Position numbers and translations under genes: made by a program. This document shows positions 8,645-18,077 of a stretch of 64,000 nt of DNA, piece after piece. Source of the stretch: Methylibium sp. NZG (lineage in GTDB: Bacteria > Pseudomonadota > Gammaproteobacteria > Burkholderiales > Burkholderiaceae_C); contig LGRD01000013.1 in assembly GCA_001263235.1 (NCBI GenBank), positions 1 through 64,000 on the forward strand, given 5' to 3'. The notes beneath the pieces were generated by a model that searched no databases, was not told the origin of the DNA, and saw only the letters and a program-made list of their open reading frames with translations. The stretch's first letter is position 1. Each line of letters begins with the position of its first letter.

Positions 8645-9667
8645 ATGAGCATCGACCCTCTGAAGATTCCCCACAAGAGCCTGTGGCTCGCCTGCGCTGC
8701 GACGGCCGCCGCGCTGTCGAGCGCACCGACGCAGGCGCAAGTCGACCCCACCCGCTTTCTCGACGCCTTCGAGCGCGCTGGCGGCAAGTTCGACGGCTTC
8801 CGTCGTTCGGGCGCCAAGGGCGTGTGCGCCGTCGGCGAATTCATCGGCAGCGCCGAGGGGCGCGCCTTGTCGTCCGCCTCCGCGTTCAGCGGCAAACCGG
8901 TGCCGGTGATCGCGCGCTTTTCGGTCGGCGGCGGTAACCCGAAAGCGCCCGACAACGCCAAGACCCAGCGCAACCTCGCGCTGCAGTTCGACCTGCCCGG
9001 TGGCGAGGTCTGGCAGATGGGCAACATCTCGGCGCCGGTGTTCGGCGCGGCCACACCCGAGCAGTTCATCGGCCGGCTGGAGTCGCTCGCGCTCGACGCC
9101 GAGACGAAGAAGCCCAACCCCGACAAGGTGAAGGCCTTCGCCGACGCCAACCCCGAGGTGTTGCTGCAAGGCAAGTACTTTGCCGGCCAGCCGGTGCCGG
9201 CCAGCTTCGGCAAGGTCAACTACTGGGGTGTGCACGGGTTCGGCTTCGTCGATGCCGGTGGCAAGAAGCAATGGGGCAAGTGGGTCTTCGAGCCGGTGGG
9301 CGGCACGCAGGGCCTGAGCGACGATGAGGCCAAGGCCAAGGGAGCCGACTTCCTGGCCGACGACCTGCGCCAGCGTGTGGCGGCCGGCGGCGTGGCGTTC
9401 GACTTCAACCTGCAACTCGCCCAGCCGGGCGACCGGATCGACAGCGCCGTGTCGCCGTTGCCCGACGACCGCAAAAAGGTGACGCTCGGCCGGCTGACGA
9501 TCAAGTCGGTGTCGGCCGACGCCACCGGGCCGTGCCTCACGATCACCTACGTGCCGACCGCGCTGCCCAAGGGCGTCGAGCCGTCGGCCGACCCGATGCT
9601 GGCAGCGCGGGCCGCGCCGTACGCGGTGGGGCTGGGGCGCCGGCTGGGTGAGGGCGCGAAGCAGTAG
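8645..9667 (+). CDS. Catalase-related peroxidase (SrpA-like), exported
   Basis: A 340-residue protein with a signal peptide ending SSAPTQAQ near residue 31, pointing to the periplasm. The body is a small catalase fold: IARFSVGGGNPKAPDN, NLALQFDLPGGE and a C-terminal AARAAPYAVG segment whose tyrosine could be the proximal heme ligand. The segment that normally carries the distal histidine (HAKG in many relatives) reads RSGAKGVC here, so that histidine appears to be glycine. Classical catalase activity is therefore doubtful; peroxidase or heme-binding roles are possible. ATG 8645 was chosen because it starts the signal peptide. It follows the SARP regulator by 138 nt. Confidence 0.85.
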   Translation: MSIDPLKIPHKSLWLACAATAAALSSAPTQAQVDPTRFLDAFERAGGKFDGFRRSGAKGVCAVGEFIGSAEGRALSSASAFSGKPVPVIARFSVGGGNPKAPDNAKTQRNLALQFDLPGGEVWQMGNISAPVFGAATPEQFIGRLESLALDAETKKPNPDKVKAFADANPEVLLQGKYFAGQPVPASFGKVNYWGVHGFGFVDAGGKKQWGKWVFEPVGGTQGLSDDEAKAKGADFLADDLRQRVAAGGVAFDFNLQLAQPGDRIDSAVSPLPDDRKKVTLGRLTIKSVSADATGPCLTITYVPTALPKGVEPSADPMLAARAAPYAVGLGRRLGEGAKQ

Positions 9668-9886
9668 GCAAGACTGCGGAGCCACACCGCGCGGCCGCAC
9701 CGCGTGGCGCCTCTGCAGGGCAGCGCCGCACCGGCCTTCCGACCCAACTGAGGCGCTGTGGCGGCGCTCCGCCCCTGCCCTCGAACAAAAAGGGGCTCGG
9801 GCCCTTCACCGACAAACGATCTCCTAACGGTGCGTTGAGAACTTCTGCCCGTCGCAATCCCGCGGCGCATTCGAAGGCAGAGCAAC

Positions 9887-10555
9887 ATGAGCAAGCAACG
9901 CATCGCCCCATTCGCCATTACCGTGGCCGCCGCTGTGGTGGCCGCGGCGGCAGCCGCCGCGCTTCTGTCGGCCGCACCAGTGCATGCGCAGGACTACGGC
10001 GCGATGGTGCAGCAGAGCATGGCGCGCATGAACAACATCGTCGCGCAGGCCGAGCAGCAGTCGCGCAACATCGTTCACCAGCGCATGCAAGACCCGCAGG
10101 TGCAGGCCGCCTACCGCCAGTACCTCGGCCGGATGCAGGCCAGTGGCCGCCAGGCGATGGACTTCCGCACCTACACCTACCAGTGGGTCTACACGCGCGG
10201 CTTTTCGGCCGACGGCATGCGCCACGCGCAGGCCAACGAGGCCGGCATGCGCGCGCGTGAACACGCCGCCTGGCAAGGCTTGCAGCAGGCGCAGGCCGCG
10301 CGCGGCCAGGCCCAGCAGGCGCAGCGCAACGGCTACTTCGCGAACCAGCAGGAAGCCGGCCGCGGGTTGATGGGCCAAAGCACCTACACAGTCGCGAGCG
10401 GTGGCCAGAGCGGCGTCGCGCAGATGCAACTGCCGCACACCTGGCAGGCGAACACCATGCACCAGTACCAGGGCCACACCTATGGCGTGGACGCCTCGGG
10501 CCAATACCACGTGCTGGGCAGCAACGGCTGGTGGTACCCGCTGCAGCGGCGCTGA
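9887..10555 (+). CDS. Exported hypothetical protein, 222 residues, Gln/Ala/Met-rich
   Basis: I do not recognise this family. Residues 1-34 form a long alanine-rich signal peptide ending APVHAQ. The mature protein is rich in Gln, Ala, Met and Arg, with predicted amphipathic helices (residues 38-75 and 112-155) and an aromatic C-terminal part (HQYQGHTYGVDASG, GWWYPLQRR) that looks like a small beta module. A ribosome-site-like AAGGCAGAG lies before ATG 9887. The 219-nt spacer upstream holds only GC-rich inverted segments. It is followed on the same strand by a second small exported protein. Confidence 0.7.
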   Translation: MSKQRIAPFAITVAAAVVAAAAAAALLSAAPVHAQDYGAMVQQSMARMNNIVAQAEQQSRNIVHQRMQDPQVQAAYRQYLGRMQASGRQAMDFRTYTYQWVYTRGFSADGMRHAQANEAGMRAREHAAWQGLQQAQAARGQAQQAQRNGYFANQQEAGRGLMGQSTYTVASGGQSGVAQMQLPHTWQANTMHQYQGHTYGVDASGQYHVLGSNGWWYPLQRR

Positions 10556-10615
10556 TGCGCCAGCCCGCGCGCCCAGCGCACCGCACCGCTTCCCCCTCAC
10601 ATCGAAAGGATCGTC

Positions 10616-11011
10616 ATGAAAACCGCTGTCACGCTGACCCTCGCCACCCTTCTCGCCTGCGCGTCAGCGCAAGCCCAGACCTGGGAATACAAGTCGTACA
10701 AGAAGACCCTGGGCGGTCAGTACGACAAGAACGTGTTCACCACCGGCTCCATCACCGTGGAGGAAAAGGACGGCAAGGCCAGCTTCAGCATGAACGCCGG
10801 CACAGTGGATGCCTGCCTGCGAGGCTCGATCCCGGCCACCGTCGCCAAGACCGCAGAGACAACGATCATCGAGCCGCAGATCGCCCTCGCCGGCTGCGAG
10901 AAGTTCCGCTACGTCATCCGCAACGACGGCAGCGGCGGCCACCGCGAGCACTGGCGCAACGACGCGTGGGTCAACTCCAGGTGGGACCATGGGCTGACGC
11001 CCAGGAAGTGA
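10616..11011 (+). CDS. Small exported hypothetical protein, 131 residues
   Basis: The N-terminus MKTAVTLTLATLLACASAQA is a clear signal peptide, cleaved after AQA near residue 20. The mature region of about 110 residues has two cysteines (DACLRG and AGCEKFR) that could form a disulfide, and alternating hydrophobic residues suggesting a small beta-sandwich. A strong AAAGGA ribosome site lies 7 nt before the ATG. Function unknown. It is 60 nt downstream of the preceding exported protein and may share its transcript. Confidence 0.72.
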   Translation: MKTAVTLTLATLLACASAQAQTWEYKSYKKTLGGQYDKNVFTTGSITVEEKDGKASFSMNAGTVDACLRGSIPATVAKTAETTIIEPQIALAGCEKFRYVIRNDGSGGHREHWRNDAWVNSRWDHGLTPRK

Positions 11012-11206
11012 GGCGCAGCAGCCCCGCGTCGGCGAGTCGCGTGTTCACGCCGCCGCAGCTGCCACCAGCGCGGCGTCGATCTGCTGAACGATGTTCATGC
11101 CGCGCTGCTCTTGTTAAACCAAAATGCGACATTCTTTGACAAAGAGGCCTGGGGCGATGCCTTGCTAAAGCCCCAGGCGACGATCTCGACGCATTGCCGT
11201 ATCTCG

Positions 11207-11234
11207 CTGTCGCCTGTCGCCTGTCGCCTGTCGC
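11207..11234. repeat. Heptanucleotide tandem repeat, four units of CTGTCGC
   Basis: Four perfect CTGTCGC units lie in the convergent spacer just beyond the pntB stop codon. The array is non-coding. No intrinsic terminator with a T-tract was seen in the 240-nt spacer. Confidence 0.9.
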
Positions 11235-11251
11235 CAGGAAGTGAACCGCGA

Positions 11252-12667
11252 TCAACTGTTCAACGCCGCCTGCACCTCGTCGAGCATCTTCTTCGCATCG
11301 CCGAACAGCATGCGGTTGTTCTCTTTGTAGAACAGCGGGTTGTCCACACCGGCGTAGCCCGAGGCCATGCTGCGCTTCATCACGATCGAGGTCTTGGCCT
11401 TCCAGACTTCGAGCACCGGCATGCCGGCAATTGGGCTCGTCGGGTCGTCTTGCGCGGCCGGGTTCACGATGTCGTTGGCGCCGATCACCATCGAGACATC
11501 GGTCTGCGGGAAGTCCTCGTTGATCTCGTCCATCTCGAGCACGATGTCGTAGGGCACCTTGGCTTCGGCGAGCAGCACGTTCATGTGGCCCGGCATGCGC
11601 CCGGCCACCGGGTGGATGCCGAAGCGCACGTTGACGCCCTTGGCGCGCAGGATGCGCGTGATCTCGCACACCACGTGCTGCGCCTGCGCCACCGCCATGC
11701 CGTAGCCCGGCACGATGACGACGTTCTTGGCGTCCTTCAGCAGCTCGGCCGTCTCGACCGCGCTGATCGGCGTCGCCTCGCCGACCGGCTCCGCAGCGCC
11801 CCCGGCACCCGCCTTGACGGGCGCCCCGCCGCCGAAGCCGCCAGCAATCACGCTGATGAAGTTGCGGTTCATCGCGCGGCACATGATGTACGACAGGATC
11901 GCGCCTGACGAGCCCACCAGCGCGCCGATGACGATCAGCAAATCGTTACCGAGCATGAAGCCGGTGGCGGCTGCGGCCCAGCCCGAGTAGCTGTTGAGCA
12001 TCGAGACGACGACCGGCATGTCGGCCCCGCCGATGGCCATCACCATGTGGATGCCGAACAGCAGCGCGATCACCGTCATCACCAGCAGCGGCACCAGGCC
12101 GGCCTGCACGGTCGGGGCTTGCAGGAAGGCGTAGCCGAACCAGATGACGAGCAGCAGCGCGACGAGGTTCATCCAGTGCCGGCCCGGCAGCAGCAGCGGC
12201 TTGCCGCCGATCTTGCCGGACAGTTTGCCGAACGCGATCACCGAGCCCGAGAAGGTGATGGCGCCGATCAGGATGCCGATGTAGATCTCCACCTCGTGGA
12301 TGGCCTTCTCGGCCGGCGTCGGAAACACGGTGGAGGTGTCGACGTAGCTGGCGAAGCCCACCAGGCAGGCGGCTAGGCCCACCAGGCTGTGCATCAGCGC
12401 GACCAGCTCGGGCATCTGCGTCATCTGCACCTTCTTCGCGGCGAAGAGGCCGATGGCGCCGCCGACGACGAGCGCGCCGATGATCCAGGCATAGCCGGCT
12501 GGCGTGACGCGCGGGCTGAGCACCGTCGCCACCACGGCAATCGCCATGCCGATCATGCCGAACAGGTTGCCGCGGCGGGCGGTCTCGGGGTTGGCCAGGC
12601 CTCCGAGGCTGAGGATGAAAAGAATGGTGGCGCCGATGTAGGCGACCGTGGCGAGACTTTCTGTCAT
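11252..12667 (-). CDS. pntB: NAD(P) transhydrogenase subunit beta
   Basis: A 471-residue membrane subunit of the proton-translocating transhydrogenase, which uses the proton gradient to transfer hydride from NADH to NADP+. The N-terminal 260 residues contain about eight or nine membrane helices. The C-terminal domain III carries the NADP(H)-binding segments [14 protein letters not shown] and [12 protein letters not shown]. Length and motifs fit PntB. It starts 22 nt after pntA on the same strand. In a phototroph this enzyme is a plausible source of NADPH from light-driven proton motive force. Confidence 0.95.
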   Translation of the reverse strand: MTESLATVAYIGATILFILSLGGLANPETARRGNLFGMIGMAIAVVATVLSPRVTPAGYAWIIGALVVGGAIGLFAAKKVQMTQMPELVALMHSLVGLAACLVGFASYVDTSTVFPTPAEKAIHEVEIYIGILIGAITFSGSVIAFGKLSGKIGGKPLLLPGRHWMNLVALLLVIWFGYAFLQAPTVQAGLVPLLVMTVIALLFGIHMVMAIGGADMPVVVSMLNSYSGWAAAATGFMLGNDLLIVIGALVGSSGAILSYIMCRAMNRNFISVIAGGFGGGAPVKAGAGGAAEPVGEATPISAVETAELLKDAKNVVIVPGYGMAVAQAQHVVCEITRILRAKGVNVRFGIHPVAGRMPGHMNVLLAEAKVPYDIVLEMDEINEDFPQTDVSMVIGANDIVNPAAQDDPTSPIAGMPVLEVWKAKTSIVMKRSMASGYAGVDNPLFYKENNRMLFGDAKKMLDEVQAALNS

Positions 12668-12689
12668 GTCCGCGTCCTTTTGTTGTTGT

Positions 12690-14270
12690 TCACTTGCGGA
12701 ACATCGCCAGCATGCGACGCGTGACCGCGAAGCCGCCGAACATGTTGATGGCGGTGAGCACGAGCGCGAGCACGGCCATGCCCAGGATCAGCGTGTTCGG
12801 CCGGTCGGCGGCGCCGGCGGCCGACAGCGGCGGCGCGATCTGCACCAGCGCGCCGATGGCGATGATCGAGGAGATCGCGTTGGTCACGCTCATCAGCGGC
12901 GTGTGGAGTGACGGCGTGACGTTCCAGATCACCATGTAGCCGATGAAGCAGGCCAGCACGAACACCGTGAAGTGCGCCAGAAACGAGGCCGGCGCAAACA
13001 GGCCGACGACGAGCAGCGCGAGCGCACCGACGCCGAAGGTGATGGCGAGCGACTTGGCCGACATCGGCTCGCTGGCGCCGTGGCCGTGGCCCTTGGGCGC
13101 AGGCGCCGCGACCGCAGCGGGCTTGGCCACCGGCGCCGGCAGCTTCAGCGGCGGCGCGGGCCAGGTGACGGTGCCGTCCTTGATGACGGTGAGGCCGCGG
13201 ATGGCGTCGTCTTCCATGTTGACGTTGACGATGCCGTCTTTCGTCTTGCACAGCTCTTCGGTCAGGCGCAGCAGGTTGTTCGAGTAGAGCGTAGAAGACT
13301 GCTTGGCGAGCCGGCTCACCAGATCGGTGTAGCCGACGATGGTGACGCCGTGCTTGACCACCGCTTGCCCCGGTTCGGTCAGCTCGCAATTGCCGCCCTG
13401 CTCGGCCGCCATGTCGACGATCACGCTGCCGGGCTTCATGCTCTTCACCATCTCGGCGGTGATGAGCTTGGGCGCCGGCTTGCCCGGGATCAGCGCGGTC
13501 GTGATGATGATGTCGCACTCCTTGGCCTGCTTCGCGTACATCTCGCGCTGCGCCTGCTGGAAGCCCTCGCTCATCACCTTGGCGTAGCCGCCGCCGCCGG
13601 AGCCTTCTTCCTCGTAGTCGACCTTGACGAACTCGCCACCGAGCGAGGTGACTTGGTCGGCCACCTCCGCGCGCGTGTCGTTGGCGCGCACGATGGCGCC
13701 CAGGTTGGCGGCCGTACCGATGGCCGCCAGCCCCGCCACGCCAGCGCCGGCGATGAACACCTTGGCTGGCGGGATCTTGCCGGCGGCCGTGATCTGGCCG
13801 TTGAAGAAGCGGCCGAACGCGTTGGCCGCCTCGATGACGGCGCGGTAGCCGCTGACGCCAGCCATCGAGGTCAGCGCGTCCATCTTTTGCGCGCGCGAGA
13901 GCTGGCGCGGCAGCGCGTCGATGGCGAGCACGGTGGCGCGCTTGGCCGCCAGCGCCTGCATCAACGCCGGGTTCTGCGCCGGCCACACGAAGCCGATCAG
14001 CGCGCTGCCTTCACGCATCAGCGCCACTTCGTCCAGGCTCGGCGGGCGCACCTTGAAGACGATGTCGCTTTTGGCCCAGAGCGCTGCGGCGCTGCCGACG
14101 ACTTCGGCGCCGGCCGCGCGGTAGGTGTCGTCGTCGAAGTTCGCCGCCGCACCGGCGCCGCTTTGCACGGCCACCGTGAAGCCCAGCTTGACGAGTTTCT
14201 CGACCACGTCGGGCACAGTCGCGACGCGCTTTTCTCCAGCCGCTGTTTCCAGCGGGACGCCAATCAGCAT
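12690..14270 (-). CDS. pntA: NAD(P) transhydrogenase subunit alpha
   Basis: A 526-residue protein with the soluble NAD(H)-binding domain I (alanine-dehydrogenase-like, Rossmann glycines in [14 protein letters not shown] near residue 180) followed by a Pro/Ala linker and four C-terminal membrane helices (residues about 430-525), so it is the fused E. coli-type alpha subunit. ATG 14270 gives the conserved opening [17 protein letters not shown] and has a GGAG ribosome site; the frame stays open 41 codons upstream through a degenerate Arg/Ala/Asp repeat that is unlikely to be translated. It heads the pntAB operon. Confidence 0.94.
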   Translation of the reverse strand: MLIGVPLETAAGEKRVATVPDVVEKLVKLGFTVAVQSGAGAAANFDDDTYRAAGAEVVGSAAALWAKSDIVFKVRPPSLDEVALMREGSALIGFVWPAQNPALMQALAAKRATVLAIDALPRQLSRAQKMDALTSMAGVSGYRAVIEAANAFGRFFNGQITAAGKIPPAKVFIAGAGVAGLAAIGTAANLGAIVRANDTRAEVADQVTSLGGEFVKVDYEEEGSGGGGYAKVMSEGFQQAQREMYAKQAKECDIIITTALIPGKPAPKLITAEMVKSMKPGSVIVDMAAEQGGNCELTEPGQAVVKHGVTIVGYTDLVSRLAKQSSTLYSNNLLRLTEELCKTKDGIVNVNMEDDAIRGLTVIKDGTVTWPAPPLKLPAPVAKPAAVAAPAPKGHGHGASEPMSAKSLAITFGVGALALLVVGLFAPASFLAHFTVFVLACFIGYMVIWNVTPSLHTPLMSVTNAISSIIAIGALVQIAPPLSAAGAADRPNTLILGMAVLALVLTAINMFGGFAVTRRMLAMFRK

Positions 14271-14502
14271 GGAAGGCTCCTCGGTGCTTGTTGTTTCGGG
14301 TTCGTTCGCGCGACCGTCCGCACGACCATCCGCACGAACGTTTGCTCGACCATTTGCAAGATCGTTCACGGATTCGAGGCCGGATTCTGGCATCCTCCCG
14401 CCGGGTCAAGTAGCTGAGGCGAACCCGCGTCGCCGGACGTGGGCGGCGCCGCTGGAGTTGGAGCCGGCGCTAATTCACCGCACCAACGCGCCAGGAGGGC
14501 CG

Positions 14503-15042
14503 ATGTCCACACGCTGGAAGCCGAGTGTCACCGTCGCCGCCGTCATCGAAGACGGTGGCCGCTTCCTTCTGGTCGAAGAGCGCACGCCGGAAGGGCTCAA
14601 GCTCAACAACCCGGCCGGCCACCTCGACCCGGGCGAGTCGCCCGAGCAAGGCGTCGTGCGCGAGGCGCTGGAAGAAACCGCGCGCGTGTTCACGCCCGAC
14701 CGCCTCGTCGGCGTGTACCTGGCGCGGATGCAGCGGGCCGCGACGCTCGAAGACATCACTTACCTGCGCTTCGCGTACGGCGGCACGGTGGGCGAGGCGG
14801 ACCCGACCCGTGAACTCGACGAACCCATCGTGCGCACGCTGTGGATGACGCTGGCCGAGGTGCGCGCCAGCGTGGCGCGGCACCGCAGCCCGCTGGTGCT
14901 GCAGTGCATTGAGGACTTCGCGGCGGGTCGGCGCTTCCCGCTCGACGTGGTGACGACCCACGCGAGCGTGGCCGCCGAGGCGCCGGCTACTTCACCGTCG
15001 CCGTCGGTGCCGCTTTCGCCGTGGCCTCAGCCGCCGGCTTGA
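14503..15042 (+). CDS. Nudix hydrolase, NudJ-like
   Basis: A 179-residue protein with a Nudix box at about residues 37-60: G-x5-E-x7-REALEETA, where the glycine after EExx is alanine. It should hydrolyse a nucleoside diphosphate derivative or thiamine pyrophosphate-type substrate using divalent metal bound by the glutamates. ATG 14503 has AGGAGG upstream. The last 25 residues are Pro/Ser-rich. Its 3' end overlaps the 3' end of the convergent EamA transporter gene by 56 nt. In many betaproteobacteria a similar gene sits before mnmA; here mnmA is 970 nt further on with the transporter between them. Confidence 0.88.
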   Translation: MSTRWKPSVTVAAVIEDGGRFLLVEERTPEGLKLNNPAGHLDPGESPEQGVVREALEETARVFTPDRLVGVYLARMQRAATLEDITYLRFAYGGTVGEADPTRELDEPIVRTLWMTLAEVRASVARHRSPLVLQCIEDFAAGRRFPLDVVTTHASVAAEAPATSPSPSVPLSPWPQPPA

Positions 15043-15919
15043 GCAGCGCCAGCGACAGCGCCGCCACGCAACACGCCATCGCGAGCCACTGCGTGGGCCC
15101 GAGCGGCTCGCCGTGAACGATCGCACCCGACACCATCGCCACCACCGGCACCAGGATCGACGACAGCCCGGCGATGTTCGTCGGCAGCATGCCGACGATG
15201 GCGAACCAGCAGGCGTTGCCGATGCACATGGGCACGAGCGCGATGTAGCCGATGACTGCGATCGACTGCCACGACGGCATGAACCATTGCCGGTCGCCCA
15301 GCACCAGCGCGCCGATCGAGATGGGCACCGCGGCGATCAGCAATTGCCAGCCCGTCAGCACCAGCGCGGGCACGTCGACCACGCGCCGTTTCAAGATGAG
15401 TGTGCCGATCGCCCAGCCGAGCCCGGCGAGCAGGCCCAACGCGAGCCCGAGCGGCGCCTGCGCGTAGGTCGCAAAACTCGGCACCATCAGCAAGGTGACC
15501 GCGGCGCCGCCGAGCAGCACGGCCAGCAGCAACCGGCGGTTGAGCTTTTCGCCGAGCACGGCCCAGCCGATCAGCGCGGCCCACAGCGGCATCGTGAAGC
15601 CGAGCACCGCCGACTGGCCTGACGGGATCAGCACCGCCGAGTAGGTGCTGGCGATGTTCCACAGCACGAGGTAGAAGCCGGTGGCCACCGTGATCGTGCC
15701 CCAGTGCCTGCGCGGGATTGCGAGCGACTGGCCCCAGGCGCGCGCCACCGCCAGCAGGGCCACGCCGGCCACCAGCACGGCGACGGCGCGAAACGTCCAC
15801 ACCGACACCTCGCGCACGGCCAGCGGGAAGAGCGGCCAGTTGGTGCCCCACACCAGCGTCAGGATGGCGAGCAGGATCAGAGCGCGTGGCGGGACGGCGG
15901 TGAGGGTGGCAGCAGGCAT
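14987..15919 (-). CDS. EamA-family (DMT superfamily) transporter
   Basis: A 310-residue inner-membrane protein with ten hydrophobic segments arranged as two EamA repeats, typical of drug/metabolite exporters. The first helix begins ALILLAILTLVWGTNWP, a common EamA opening. ATG 15919 was chosen; the open frame runs about 330 codons further through antisense mnmA sequence and that extension is a shadow. Substrate unknown. Its 3' end overlaps the Nudix gene on the other strand. The mnmA gene is divergent, 90 nt away. Confidence 0.87.
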   Translation of the reverse strand: MPAATLTAVPPRALILLAILTLVWGTNWPLFPLAVREVSVWTFRAVAVLVAGVALLAVARAWGQSLAIPRRHWGTITVATGFYLVLWNIASTYSAVLIPSGQSAVLGFTMPLWAALIGWAVLGEKLNRRLLLAVLLGGAAVTLLMVPSFATYAQAPLGLALGLLAGLGWAIGTLILKRRVVDVPALVLTGWQLLIAAVPISIGALVLGDRQWFMPSWQSIAVIGYIALVPMCIGNACWFAIVGMLPTNIAGLSSILVPVVAMVSGAIVHGEPLGPTQWLAMACCVAALSLALLKPAAEATAKAAPTATVK

Positions 15920-16009
15920 GGGCGGCGAGGCTATCTCATCTGCCTCGCGTGCGCTGGCGCAAGGGCCGGGCCGCCTTGAGTTGGCGACCCGCGACCTAAA
16001 ATTGAAGCG

Positions 16010-17125
16010 ATGAAGTTGCAGCGCGTGGTGGTCGGCCTGTCCGGCGGGGTCGACTCCGCGGTCAGTGCGCACCTGCTGAAGCAGCAGGGCCACGAGGTGG
16101 TGGGCATTTTCATGAAGAACTGGGAGGATGACGACGACTCCGAGCACTGCTTGTCGAACGAGGACTTCGTGGACGCCGCGGCGGTGGCCGACGTGCTGGG
16201 CATCGAGATCGAACACGTCAACTTTGCGGCCGACTACAAGGACCGCGTGTTCGCCGAATTCTTGCGCGAGTACCAAGCCGGCCGCACGCCCAACCCCGAC
16301 GTGCTGTGCAACGCCGAGATCAAGTTCAAGGCCTTCCTCGACCATGCCATGCGGCTGGGCGCGCAGAAGATCGCGACCGGTCACTATGCGCGGGTGCGCG
16401 AGACCGGCGGCTCGTTCCAGCTCCTCAAGGGCCTGGACCCGCTGAAGGACCAGAGCTACTTTTTGCACCGGCTGAACCAGGCGCAGCTCGCAAAGACGCT
16501 GTTCCCGGTGGGCGAGCTGCCCAAGACCGAGGTGCGGCGCATCGCCGCCGACATCGGCCTGCCGAACGCGACCAAGCGCGACTCGACCGGCATCTGCTTC
16601 ATCGGCGAGCGGCCGTTCCGCGAGTTCCTGAACCGCTACTTGCAGCACACGCCCGGCCCGATCGAGGACGACCGCGGCCGCACGATCGGCGAGCATGTGG
16701 GCTTGAGCTTTTACACGCTGGGCCAGCGCAAGGGCATCGGCATCGGCGGGCTGAAGCCCCAAGGTACGGCACGCGGCGCGGCGCGCGGCGGCGCAGACCA
16801 CGCGCCGTGGTTCGTTGCGCGCAAGCAGATGGCGACGAACACGCTGGTGGTGGTGCAGGGCCACGGCCACCCGTGGCTGCAGTCGAGCCGCCTGAGTGCA
16901 GACGACGCAAGCTGGGTCTCGGGCCACGCGCCTGCACCCGGGCGCCTTGGCGCAAAGACGCGTTACCGGCAGGCCGACGCAAGCGGCGATCTCGATGTAG
17001 GCAGCAGCGCCGCCTTCGCCCTGCGTTTCGACGCGCCGCAGTGGGCGGTGACGCCGGGGCAGTCTGCCGTGTTGTACGACGGCGAGGTGTGCCTGGGCGG
17101 CGGCGTGATCGCCGCGGCGGCGTGA
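16010..17125 (+). CDS. mnmA: tRNA-specific 2-thiouridylase
   Basis: A 371-residue enzyme that installs sulfur at U34 of tRNAs for Lys, Glu and Gln. The PP-loop [12 protein letters not shown] is at residues about 9-20. The two catalytic cysteines are in [10 protein letters not shown] (about residue 100) and STGICFIGE (about 195). There is a small Ala/Arg/Gly-rich insertion ([10 protein letters not shown]) near residue 260 that I do not expect in most relatives. It is monocistronic here. Confidence 0.96.
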   Translation: MKLQRVVVGLSGGVDSAVSAHLLKQQGHEVVGIFMKNWEDDDDSEHCLSNEDFVDAAAVADVLGIEIEHVNFAADYKDRVFAEFLREYQAGRTPNPDVLCNAEIKFKAFLDHAMRLGAQKIATGHYARVRETGGSFQLLKGLDPLKDQSYFLHRLNQAQLAKTLFPVGELPKTEVRRIAADIGLPNATKRDSTGICFIGERPFREFLNRYLQHTPGPIEDDRGRTIGEHVGLSFYTLGQRKGIGIGGLKPQGTARGAARGGADHAPWFVARKQMATNTLVVVQGHGHPWLQSSRLSADDASWVSGHAPAPGRLGAKTRYRQADASGDLDVGSSAAFALRFDAPQWAVTPGQSAVLYDGEVCLGGGVIAAAA

Positions 17126-17149
17126 AGTCGCTGCTGTGGCCGTTTGCGC

Positions 17150-17779
17150 TTATTGCGGGCGGCCCAGGTCCATCGTCCAGTAGGTGTTGTAGCTGCTCGT
17201 CGCGGTGCCCGGCACGCACGCCACGCCGACCTGCGTGAAACTGGGGTTCATCAGGTTGGCGCAGTGGCCGTCGCTGGCGATCCAGCCGTCCATCACGCTG
17301 TCCACCGTGGCGTAGCCGGCGGCGATGTTTTCGCCGATCGTGTTCCACAGGTAACCGCTCGCGTTGACGCGGTCGGCCAGGTCGCGGCCGTCGGCGCTGG
17401 TGTGCGAGAAGTAGTTGAGCCTGGCCATGTCGCGCGAGTGGCCCTCGCCGGCCTGCGTGAGCAGCGGGGCCCAGGTCAGCGCCGTGGTCGGCGCGAAGGT
17501 TCCGCGCGCGCCGCAACTCGCCCCGGCCGCGCGCAGCTGGTTGATGCGCGCCAGCACATCGGACGCGAAGTTGCTCAGTCCACAGTCGGCCGCCGCAGGC
17601 GCTCCCGCGGGCGAGGACGGCGTCGCCGAGGGCGTTGCACCGGCCCCCGCTGCGCCGGACGCAGCGCCGGACAGCGCCGAGCTGGGCGGGCTGTCGCCCC
17701 CGCCGCCGCAAGCGGCGAGCAGGGCCAGGGCCAGTGCGCTGGCGGTGCAGCGCTTCGATGTGGAACGGGAGGTGAACAT
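17150..17779 (-). CDS. CAP/SCP-domain lipoprotein
   Basis: A 209-residue secreted protein with a lipobox ending LLAAC at residue 24, then a Gly/Ser/Pro-rich linker to about residue 70, then a CAP (SCP/PR-1) domain with LTQAGEGHSRDMA, YFSHTSADG, ENIAAG and a C-terminal MDLG. Such domains occur in bacterial cell-surface proteins of varied or unknown function. ATG 17779 is preferred because GGAAGG precedes it and the signal peptide then has normal length; ATG 17812 is the alternative. Its C-terminal end is convergent with mnmA, 24 nt apart. Confidence 0.8.
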   Translation of the reverse strand: MFTSRSTSKRCTASALALALLAACGGGGDSPPSSALSGAASGAAGAGATPSATPSSPAGAPAAADCGLSNFASDVLARINQLRAAGASCGARGTFAPTTALTWAPLLTQAGEGHSRDMARLNYFSHTSADGRDLADRVNASGYLWNTIGENIAAGYATVDSVMDGWIASDGHCANLMNPSFTQVGVACVPGTATSSYNTYWTMDLGRPQ

Positions 17780-17988
17780 GTTCTGCGGGCCTTCCAAAGC
17801 GGGGATGTCCATGCGGCGGGCCTGGCGTGGCGGCTGCTGGGGCAGCGCATCGCTGGGGTCACCGGGGATATCGGCCGCGTTGGCGGCGGCTGCAGTTCGC
17901 GGCAGAACTTAAGCGCGGAAAAGCGTGGTCTTTTGCGCGCATTTCTGGCGCAGACGCGGATTTCCGCGGTTCTCAGAAAGCAGCGGCG

Positions 17989-18011
17989 AAAAAAAGCGGC
18001 CCGCAGGCCGC
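17989..18011 (-). terminator. Intrinsic terminator at the end of the crt-bch-puf superoperon
   Basis: Read on the minus strand, the 6-bp stem GCGGCC-TGCG-GGCCGC is followed at once by seven T residues. It lies 66 nt downstream of the pufC stop codon, the expected end of the long minus-strand transcript. This is the clearest intrinsic terminator in the window. Confidence 0.88.
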
Positions 18012-18077
18012 CTTCTTGATCGATCGGTGATCGGGGAGTCTGCTACATCGCTCCGTCGTCGATCGCGGTGTGCGACG

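Noticed and set aside
15920-16927. Upstream extension of the EamA transporter frame
   Set aside because: The extra codons are antisense to mnmA and break the normal EamA N-terminus, which starts at ATG 15919.
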